The notes under the pieces are model-generated. The model worked only from the letters and a program-made list of their open reading frames with translations. It did not search any database and was not told the origin of the DNA. This document shows, piece by piece, positions 34,493 to 40,216 of a DNA stretch of 40,216 nt. The stretch covers positions 1 to 40,216 of the forward strand of contig JAKIUE010000007.1 of NCBI GenBank assembly GCA_021647715.1, written 5' to 3'. Position 1 is the stretch's first letter, and each line of letters begins with the position of its first letter. The stretch comes from Sulfurovum sp. GTDB lineage: Bacteria > Campylobacterota > Campylobacteria > Campylobacterales > Sulfurovaceae. The translations under genes were made by a program, and so were the position numbers.

Positions 34493-35206
34493 GTGGAAAA
34501 AACAACACTTTTATATGAGGGGAAAGCAAAAAAGATTTGGAAAACAGAAGATGATAATTTGCTTATTTCTGAATTTAAAGATTCATTGACTGCCTTTAAC
34601 GGTGAAAAGAACTCATCTGAAGAGGGCAAAGGTGCTTTAAACAATCAAATTTCCACAGAACTCTTTAAGTTTTTAGAAGAAAAGGGTATCCCCACTCATT
34701 ATGTAGATACCATAGATAACAACAATATGTTACATAAGGCTGCTGAGGTTATCTTACTTGAAGTGATAGTGAGAAACATTGCTACGGGTTCATTAAGTAA
34801 AAATTTAGGTATAGAAGAGAAGACTGTACTCCCTTTTACTTTGGTTGAGTTTGACTATAAAAATGATGCATTAGGTGACCCAAAGTTGAATGATCAACAT
34901 TGTCTTATTTTAAATCTTGTACAAAATACTGATGAATTAGACTATATACGTTTTATGGCTAGACGTATAAATACATTGCTTACAGAATTTTATGATGAGT
35001 TAGATATCAAGGTTGTTGATTTTAAATTAGAATTTGGTAGAGATAAAAATGGAAATATTATACTTATAGATGAGCTAAGCCCAGATAATTTTAGACTTTG
35101 GGATGCTAAGACTGATGAAAAATTAGATAAAGATAGGTTTAGACAAGGTCTAGGTGGACTTACTGAAGCTTATAGACAAGTATTGGATAGAATTCAAAAT
35201 AGATAA
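34493..35206 (+). CDS. purC: SAICAR synthetase
   Basis: This 237-aa PurC has [15 protein letters not shown] at the start, the [18 protein letters not shown] loop, [29 protein letters not shown] and [14 protein letters not shown], all hallmarks of the ATP-grasp-like SAICAR synthase. It joins aspartate to CAIR in purine synthesis. The start codon is GTG at 34493, behind AAAGGAAAG at the end of ctpA. It is separated from purS by a 148-bp spacer with several hairpins. Confidence 0.96.
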   Translation: MEKTTLLYEGKAKKIWKTEDDNLLISEFKDSLTAFNGEKNSSEEGKGALNNQISTELFKFLEEKGIPTHYVDTIDNNNMLHKAAEVILLEVIVRNIATGSLSKNLGIEEKTVLPFTLVEFDYKNDALGDPKLNDQHCLILNLVQNTDELDYIRFMARRINTLLTEFYDELDIKVVDFKLEFGRDKNGNIILIDELSPDNFRLWDAKTDEKLDKDRFRQGLGGLTEAYRQVLDRIQNR

Positions 35207-35223
35207 CAACTATATGACACATT

Positions 35224-35294
35224 ATGAGCAAAGCTCCTAATACTACGTTGTCACTGTGACTACTTCAGCAGTAGGCTCATACGACTAGTCGTAT
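35224..35294 (+). other. Structured spacer between purC and purS
   Basis: The spacer holds several nested inverted repeats. ATGAGC (35224-35229) pairs with GCTCAT (35275-35280) as an outer stem; GTCA/TGAC around 35250-35260 and CTACT-TCAGC-AGTAG (35260-35274) form inner hairpins. A perfect 16-bp palindrome ATACGACTAGTCGTAT (35279-35294) follows. GAGC (35226-35229) can also pair locally with GCTC (35233-35236), so two folds compete for the outer stem. A probable promoter (TATTAT-like box near 35315) follows, then AAGGA before purS. It could be an attenuator, a small RNA or an operator; I match it to no named family. Confidence 0.6.
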
Positions 35295-35354
35295 TGGTAG
35301 GTTATATGTAATTCTATGATATTATAAAAACATAAACAAATAAGGAAATGAATA

Positions 35355-35594
35355 ATGACAGCGACAGTAAACGTATTTTTAAAAGATGGCGTACTTGACC
35401 CACAAGGTAAAGCAGCACACCATGCACTAGACTCTTTAGGTTTTGATGGTGTAGCCGATGTACGTATTGGTAAACAGATTATTATTAACCTTGAGACAAA
35501 CGACAAAATTAAAGCTGAAGCTCAAGTCAAAGAGATGTGTGAAACCCTCCTCGCAAATACAGTCATTGAAGATTATAGTATAGAGATCAACTAA
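35355..35594 (+). CDS. purS: FGAM synthase subunit PurS
   Basis: This 79-aa PurS has the family pattern VNVFLKDGVLDPQGKAAHHALDSLGF and the conserved RIGKQI segment. It is the small bridging subunit of the PurLQS complex that converts FGAR to FGAM. AAGGAAATGA precedes the ATG, and purQ starts 1 nt after its stop. purL is not in the window. Confidence 0.96.
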   Translation: MTATVNVFLKDGVLDPQGKAAHHALDSLGFDGVADVRIGKQIIINLETNDKIKAEAQVKEMCETLLANTVIEDYSIEIN

Positions 35595-35595
35595 T

Positions 35596-36267
35596 ATGAA
35601 AGTAGCTGTATTAAGATTTCCTGGGACTAACTGCGAATTTGATACCCAGTATGCATTTGAGAAATTAGGCCATACTACTGAACTTGTCTGGCATGAAGAG
35701 GATAAATTGCCCTCTAATATTGACTTGGTTGTTGTACCTGGTGGATTTTCTTATGGTGACTACCTACGTTCTGGCTCTATTGCTAGATTTTCTCCTATTA
35801 TGAAGGCTGTAACAAACTATGCAAATAATGGTGGCAAAGTACTAGGTATTTGTAATGGTTTTCAAATCCTTACAGAAGCTGGACTGCTCCCTGGTGCACT
35901 AAAGCGTAATAATAATCTGCATTTCATCTCCAAACATCAAAACCTCTGTGTCATTAACAATGACAATGCATTTTTAAATAAATGTAAAAGAGGTGAAGTA
36001 CTCAATATCCCTATTGCACATGCAGATGGAAACTACTATATCGATGATGAAGGTTTTAAAAAGATAGAAGCCAATGGACAAATACTCCTTCGTTATTCTG
36101 ATGACAAGGGTGAACCTGTGGTGGTCAATGGTTCTGTTACTTCGATAGCAGGTGTATGTAATGACGCTAAAAATGTTTTTGGTCTTATGCCTCATCCTGA
36201 ACGCGCGTTAGAAGCTATATTGGGGAGTGAAGATGGTGTGCGTATGCTTGAAGGATTTTCAGCCTAA
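35596..36267 (+). CDS. purQ: FGAM synthase glutaminase subunit PurQ
   Basis: This 223-aa class I glutamine amidotransferase has VLRFPGTNCEFDT at the start, the nucleophile elbow GICNGFQIL (catalytic Cys near residue 86) and a C-terminal His/Glu pair in MPHPERALE. It delivers ammonia for FGAM synthesis together with PurS and PurL. Its stop overlaps the next gene's ATG by 1 nt (TAATG). Confidence 0.97.
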   Translation: MKVAVLRFPGTNCEFDTQYAFEKLGHTTELVWHEEDKLPSNIDLVVVPGGFSYGDYLRSGSIARFSPIMKAVTNYANNGGKVLGICNGFQILTEAGLLPGALKRNNNLHFISKHQNLCVINNDNAFLNKCKRGEVLNIPIAHADGNYYIDDEGFKKIEANGQILLRYSDDKGEPVVVNGSVTSIAGVCNDAKNVFGLMPHPERALEAILGSEDGVRMLEGFSA

Positions 36268-37304
36268 TGTATCTACTTCGTTCAGTTTTATTTGTAGTAG
36301 TACTGCTTTTTACCTTTGTAAATAGTGTGTATGCTCAAACTGAATATAAATACAGCTATTTACCTAAGAAGGTTTATGAAAATCAACTTTTTCCCGTGAC
36401 TGTTGTTGGAATAAGCGAGACAGAGACTCCTGCATTGACTTACGATAGATCTAGCCCTATACAACCTTTATTTACTACACCTTTACAAGTTAAGAATGGC
36501 AATGATGTATTTTATACTTTTTATTTTAAAGCAGGAAAAACAGATTTACGCTTGCCGTTACTTTTTATTTCATCTTCTTCATTAGAAGTGACATTAGAAA
36601 AAGAATATATATCTTTGGATGTACTTAAAGAGAGGCAAGACTTTTCTGGTGTTTTGGGTGCAGAGATGAAAATAAAAAATTATCAAGTTTCTAATTTTGA
36701 TGGAAAAAATCATATTGTCAATCTTTCTATAGAGGCATATGAAGCAAATATAGAGGATATGATACTTAGTGGACTAAGTGACTATGGTATCGAAAATGTT
36801 AAACGTGAAAATGCGAAGGTCACTGCAGAATTTTATGCGGTGCTTCCTCGTACACAAAAAGTGTTAAAATTTACCTATTTTAATACACTTAAACAACGTT
36901 ATATTCCTATTGAACTATCTATAGAGGTCATGGACGCTTCTGTAACAACGCAATCTGATCTTAATCCTAAAGTAGATGCTTTTGATCGTTTAAAACGTTA
37001 TGCCTTAATGTTCTTTTCCATTTTTTTTATTGTAATGTTTATCTGGAAACGTGATTTTTTGTATTTAGTTTTAGGTATTATTTCTGTGGTCACTCTACTT
37101 ACTTTTTATATACCGCATAAAAAAATATGTGTCAAACAAGGTGCACCACTTTATATATTGCCAACAGAAACAAGTACCATTGGAACAAGGGTTGAGAATC
37201 AATTAGATACAATGATACTTAATGAACATGGAAAATATACTAAAATAGAGTATAAAAAAGGCGTTATAGGATGGATAATTGATGAAGATATTTGCGACAA
37301 TTAG
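36267..37304 (+). CDS. Exported membrane-anchored protein with C-terminal SH3-like domain
   Basis: The 345-aa product has a signal peptide (1-23), an extracytoplasmic beta-rich region (about 25-240) and two membrane helices (about 247-280). The C-terminal SH3b-like segment (about 285-342) reads CVKQGAPLYILPTETSTIGTR and ends KGVIGWIIDEDI. The layout resembles BatD-type or SH3-domain membrane proteins seen in Campylobacterota, but no firm family is assigned. It is coupled to purQ by a TAATG overlap and to plsC by a 23-bp overlap. Confidence 0.78.
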   Translation: MYLLRSVLFVVVLLFTFVNSVYAQTEYKYSYLPKKVYENQLFPVTVVGISETETPALTYDRSSPIQPLFTTPLQVKNGNDVFYTFYFKAGKTDLRLPLLFISSSSLEVTLEKEYISLDVLKERQDFSGVLGAEMKIKNYQVSNFDGKNHIVNLSIEAYEANIEDMILSGLSDYGIENVKRENAKVTAEFYAVLPRTQKVLKFTYFNTLKQRYIPIELSIEVMDASVTTQSDLNPKVDAFDRLKRYALMFFSIFFIVMFIWKRDFLYLVLGIISVVTLLTFYIPHKKICVKQGAPLYILPTETSTIGTRVENQLDTMILNEHGKYTKIEYKKGVIGWIIDEDICDN

Positions 37305-37992
37305 GTTTTATTGGGGCTCTTTTGTAATCTCTTTTAATACTGCTGTGCTTATGATTCCTGCTTTGATGCTTTTTGGTAAATACAAAAGTACTATTGTACA
37401 TCATATTAATTCTTTGACCCTTTGGATGATGGGTGGGATTGCACTTAAAAAAGGTAAAATTGACAAAAGTGCTGATATGTATGTGATGAATCATCAGGGT
37501 ATTGTAGATATTATTGGTCTTGAAGCTGTGCAAAATAACCATGTACGTTGGGCAGCTAAAAAAGAACTTTTTGATACGCTATGGTTTGGTAATTTACTTG
37601 TACATGCAGAACAAATCTCTATAGATAGAGGAAGTAAATCTTCTTTAAGAAAATTCATAAAAGATGTTGAGTATTCTCGAGATGTACTTAAACGTCCTGT
37701 AGCTATTTTTCCAGAAGGTACAAGAACGGATAAACAAGCATTACTCAACTTTAAAGGTGGTACAAAATTAATCGCCGATAAACTAGGTCTTAAAGTGCAA
37801 CCCATCGTTATTACAGGCAGTAAAAAACTTCTTAATGAACACAATAAAACAGCGCATTCTGCTATAGTACATTACCGTTTTTTACCTACTATTGATGTGA
37901 GTAAAGCAGATAAAGACTGGTATAAAAAACTTCAAGATGATATACAGAAGGTAATAGATGATGAGTTCACTCACAATAATCGCAGTCGCTAG
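37282..37992 (+). CDS. plsC: 1-acyl-sn-glycerol-3-phosphate acyltransferase
   Basis: The 236-aa PlsC has an N-terminal hydrophobic segment (about 9-30), the acyltransferase motif I NHQGIVD (HX4D), motif II around ISIDRGSK and motif III FPEGTRT. It acylates lysophosphatidic acid to phosphatidic acid at the inner membrane. The in-frame TTG at 37279 is rejected in favour of the ATG at 37282, which has AGGA 10 nt upstream. Its end overlaps the fluC gene. Confidence 0.94.
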   Translation: MKIFATIRFYWGSFVISFNTAVLMIPALMLFGKYKSTIVHHINSLTLWMMGGIALKKGKIDKSADMYVMNHQGIVDIIGLEAVQNNHVRWAAKKELFDTLWFGNLLVHAEQISIDRGSKSSLRKFIKDVEYSRDVLKRPVAIFPEGTRTDKQALLNFKGGTKLIADKLGLKVQPIVITGSKKLLNEHNKTAHSAIVHYRFLPTIDVSKADKDWYKKLQDDIQKVIDDEFTHNNRSR

Positions 37993-38347
37993 TGGTGGTG
38001 CCATTGGTGCAACACTTAGACTACTTATAAATACTGCGGTCAATAAGAATTTTCTACATGCCCTTCCTCTAGGTACATTAGTTGTGAATTTAATTGGCTC
38101 ATTATTTATAGGTATGCTTTTTGCCTATTTTCATTTTAACACTACGCTCTCCCCTCACCTAAAAACCTTTATGGTGACAGGTATTTTAGGAGCATTAACC
38201 ACATACTCTACCTTCGCGATAGAGAGCTTCTTTCTGCTAGAAGCTGGGCATTATACACAAGCTTTTGCCAACATGGCACTCAATGTATTTGGTACTATCC
38301 TCTTCGCAGGCATAGGATATATACTTATATTAAAATTAGGAAATTAA
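37958..38347 (+). CDS. crcB: Fluoride ion channel FluC/CrcB
   Basis: The 129-aa product has four membrane helices and the Fluc signatures GGAIGATLR, GTLVVNLIGSLFIG (with the conserved Asn) and GILGALTTYSTFAIE. It forms a dual-topology dimer exporting fluoride. It starts at ATGATG, 35 bp inside plsC, behind AAGGTAATAG. No fluoride riboswitch is present, so it is expressed with the operon. Confidence 0.96.
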   Translation: MMSSLTIIAVASGGAIGATLRLLINTAVNKNFLHALPLGTLVVNLIGSLFIGMLFAYFHFNTTLSPHLKTFMVTGILGALTTYSTFAIESFFLLEAGHYTQAFANMALNVFGTILFAGIGYILILKLGN

Positions 38348-38608
38348 TTGTTAACACTTAGCACAGAAATAGAAAAACATATCAAGAAACTTGTAAACCC
38401 TTTAAAAGATGAAGACGAACTAAAAGAAGCCCTAAAACTAAAACTCACTAAAAAAGAGCTAAAACTTCTTAAAGCATGGGCTGAAGGTACAGATACCCAA
38501 GAGATACAAAAGAGTCTTAGTCTAGATGTTGAGCGTTATGGTGAACTCTCAGCAAAACTCATAAAAAAGCTTAACCAAGAGAAGATAAAACAGGCTATTT
38601 GTATTTAA
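38348..38608 (+). CDS. Small helical protein with possible HTH, function unknown
   Basis: The 86-aa product is rich in Lys, Glu and Leu and predicted all-helical. Residues 34-80 (from LTKKELKLLKAWAEG) have the spacing of a LuxR/sigma-4-like helix-turn-helix, but the match is weak. The TTG start follows the crcB stop directly with TAGGAAA upstream. It is last in the plsC/crcB run and overlaps the convergent arsR by 4 bp. No family was recognised. Confidence 0.7.
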   Translation: MLTLSTEIEKHIKKLVNPLKDEDELKEALKLKLTKKELKLLKAWAEGTDTQEIQKSLSLDVERYGELSAKLIKKLNQEKIKQAICI

Positions 38609-38922
38609 CGTATAGAGCACTTCTGAAGTCTATTTAAAAGCTTTTCATTTATTTGACATATATCCAAATAGTGCTGTAATAAATGAGATTTATTTTGAGT
38701 TATCACGTACATAACCCATTTACCTTCTTTATAAGAATCCAAGACATTTGCATTTTTCAACTGCTTTAAATGTCTAGATACTAGAGGCTGTGAAAGTGCT
38801 AGTGTGTCACATATTTCACATACACACACCTTTTTATCTCTTTGTATAAGTGTGACTATTTTTACCCTATTACTATCACTCATGGCTTTTGATAGTACTG
38901 CAATTTCCTCAAAAATATCCAA
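38605..38922 (-). CDS. ArsR-family metal/metalloid-responsive repressor
   Basis: This 105-aa winged-helix ArsR/SmtB protein has the CVCEIC motif (Cys at about 32, 34 and 37), in the position of the classical ArsR ELCVCDL metal site, and a recognition helix SQPLVSRHLKQL. The TTG start has AAAGGA upstream. It lies divergent to a metal permease with a 28-bp palindrome between them, so it most likely represses that permease and itself. The cysteine arrangement fits As(III) or a soft metal such as Cu or Zn. Confidence 0.93.
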   Translation of the reverse strand: MDIFEEIAVLSKAMSDSNRVKIVTLIQRDKKVCVCEICDTLALSQPLVSRHLKQLKNANVLDSYKEGKWVMYVITQNKSHLLQHYLDICQINEKLLNRLQKCSIR

Positions 38923-38944
38923 TTAAGTTCCTTTAAAGCCATAT

Positions 38945-38972
38945 TAACATATAACTAAATTGTTATATGTTA
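38945..38972. promoter_or_regulatory. Operator palindrome for the ArsR-family repressor
   Basis: TAACATATAAC (38945-38955) and GTTATATGTTA (38962-38972) form a perfect 11-6-11 inverted repeat centred in the 78-bp spacer between arsR and the permease gene. Its place would block both promoters. The permease ATG has AAAGGA at 38990-38995. Confidence 0.85.
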
Positions 38973-39000
38973 TCATTAATATGATAAATAAAGGATTATT

Positions 39001-40128
39001 ATGGAAATCACTCATTTTTTTGAAGCACTTTGGCAACTGAGCCTTGCCATGGCTCCTTATATACTCTTTGGACTTCTTTTTGCCGGACTACTCCATGAGT
39101 TAGTGCCAGACAGTATAGTCACTAAGCACCTTGGTAAAGACAACATCTCTTCGGTTGTGAAGTCTACAGTTTTTGGCATCCCTCTGCCTGTGTGTTCTTG
39201 TGGTGTCATACCCCTTGCAACATCCATTAAAAAGTCTGGGGCATCTAAGGGTGCTACACTTTCCTTTCTTATCTCTACACCCATTACTGGGGTAGATTCT
39301 ATACTGGCTACCTATGGTATATTTGGTTGGATATTTACTGTATATCGTGCTATTACCTCTATGATCATTGCGATGGTGGCGGGTATATTGACAAATATAT
39401 TTGATAATGATGAGATAGAAGAAGTCAAAAAACCTGCCTTTTCTGCTGTGGCACAGCAATCTTCTAGTAGTTTTACTATGCATGCCCCTCAAAGTGACAA
39501 GTCATGTGGTACAGGTGAAGGCTCATGTTGTGCTAGTTCCAGTGACGAGAAGAAAAAATTTTCATTTATGGCAGCTATGACGTATGCTTTTGGTACTTTG
39601 CTTGGAGACATCGCAAAGCCACTGTTTTGGGGTCTCATCATCGGAGCACTCATCACTGTAGCCATACCTGACAACCTAGCCCAACTCCTCTCTGGCAATG
39701 CATGGTTAAGCTACCTACTTGTCATCATCATAGCAGTACCCATGTATGTGTGTGCCACAGCTTCTCTTCCCATAGCAGCGGGGCTTATGCTTTCAGGGGT
39801 CAGTGCTGGAGCAGCGTTTGTGTTTCTTTCTGCTGGACCTGCTACGAACACGGTGACTATAGGTGTGGTAAAAAAGATGCTTGGCACAAAGTCACTCATC
39901 ATTTACCTAGGAAGTATCATCATAGGTAGCATACTCTTTGGACTTGGTCTTGACTACATCTTCGACGCCTCAGCCATAGACCCTGCTTCCCTCATACACA
40001 TGGATGAAGAAGGTGGCATCATAGCTACTGTTTCTTCTGTGATACTTTGGGGACTTGTGTTGTTCTATATGGCAAAGCCGTATTTTGAGAAAAAAGACAC
40101 CTGTAGTGGTGGGAGTTGTTGCTCATAA
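39001..40128 (+). CDS. SO_0444/ArsP-type permease, predicted metal(loid) efflux
   Basis: This 375-aa member of the DUF318/ArsP permease group has about eight to ten membrane helices, the conserved cysteine motif PVCSCGVIPLA and SFLISTPITGVDSI in the first half, and a mirrored ATASLPIAAGL plus SAGPATNT in the second. A soluble loop holds CGTGEGSCC, and the C-terminus ends CSGGSCCS, both likely metal-binding. Relatives are called SO_0444 Cu/Zn efflux transporters or ArsP organoarsenical permeases. With the divergent ArsR gene and operator this is a metal-inducible efflux unit; the substrate is undecided. Confidence 0.88.
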   Translation: MEITHFFEALWQLSLAMAPYILFGLLFAGLLHELVPDSIVTKHLGKDNISSVVKSTVFGIPLPVCSCGVIPLATSIKKSGASKGATLSFLISTPITGVDSILATYGIFGWIFTVYRAITSMIIAMVAGILTNIFDNDEIEEVKKPAFSAVAQQSSSSFTMHAPQSDKSCGTGEGSCCASSSDEKKKFSFMAAMTYAFGTLLGDIAKPLFWGLIIGALITVAIPDNLAQLLSGNAWLSYLLVIIIAVPMYVCATASLPIAAGLMLSGVSAGAAFVFLSAGPATNTVTIGVVKKMLGTKSLIIYLGSIIIGSILFGLGLDYIFDASAIDPASLIHMDEEGGIIATVSSVILWGLVLFYMAKPYFEKKDTCSGGSCCS

Positions 40129-40133
40129 ACTCC

Positions 40134-40216
40134 CTAACTCATAGATGGCACATCAGAATTGATTGTCATCTTCTTTGTGCTATTTGTCTCTGTACTGTTT
40201 TTATCTGTTGATTTTG
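40134..40216 (-). CDS. Possible 3' end of a gene running off the right edge
   Basis: On the minus strand one frame is open from the window edge to TAG at 40134-40136 and would encode a polar, Ser/Thr/Lys-rich tail ending NSDVPSMS. It is short and another frame is open for 16 codons, so the call is weak. If real, it converges on the permease gene with 5 bp between stops. Confidence 0.3.
   Translation of the reverse strand, partial: KSTDKNSTETNSTKKMTINSDVPSMS

Noticed and set aside
37958-38347. Fluoride riboswitch for the FluC gene
   Set aside because: The gene starts inside plsC and has no leader region to hold the aptamer.

Overview
The window reads as a chromosomal segment of an AT-rich Campylobacterota (Epsilonproteobacteria), probably a free-living sulfur or hydrogen oxidiser of the Sulfurovum/Sulfurimonas kind. 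This rests on low GC (judged by eye), dense operons with 1-4 nt stop/start overlaps, TTG/GTG starts behind AAGGA-type ribosome binding sites, and the block tgt, TrkA-like protein, aroB, mscS, mtaB, ftsH-like, which I remember as collinear in Helicobacter pylori (HP0281-HP0286). BioV, typical of the Helicobacter side of the phylum, and a periplasmic rhodanese next to a SulP transporter agree. No rRNA, tRNA, phage, insertion sequence or CRISPR array was seen.

Layout. 1-368 is non-genic: 21 perfect copies of ACAAAT, a short TAGTAT repeat, then four GAAC-N4-GTTC operators spaced exactly 42 bp apart, the last inside the spacer of a near-consensus promoter for a TetR regulator. Then come tetR, a SAM methyltransferase and a DUF2238 membrane protein (369-2332). 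2344-4156 (minus) holds a small membrane protein, a second methyltransferase and a Tll0287-like haem protein. 4268-7892 carries an HI0933-type flavoprotein, a SulP transporter and a rhodanese. 7885-8779 (minus) is mog plus two small genes, one of 49 aa. 8841-10042 is a promoter, a c-di-GMP-I riboswitch and a membrane diguanylate cyclase.

10039-18486 (minus) is a long operon: TrkA-like, aroB, mscS, mtaB, an FtsH paralogue without its zinc-protease motif, bioV and an SDR. tgt diverges from it and converges on an unlisted 36-aa membrane ORF. 19900-24756 holds a cN-I 5'-nucleotidase, lemA-DUF2207, a gamma-glutamylcyclotransferase-like gene, an orphan and a lipoprotein. clpB (24919-27492, minus) is followed by a Sel1-repeat protein and a DUF350 protein. 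29290-38608 is a plus-strand run: MoxR, DUF58, transglutaminase, ctpA, purC, a structured spacer, purS, purQ, an SH3-like membrane protein, plsC, fluC and an 86-aa protein. The window ends with a divergent arsR/SO_0444-type metal permease pair around a perfect 28-bp operator and a possible gene fragment at the right edge.

The points most worth following up are the helically phased operator array beside the hexamer microsatellite, the c-di-GMP riboswitch in front of a cyclase that makes its ligand, the protease-dead FtsH paralogue, the folded spacer between purC and purS, and the two tiny membrane proteins.
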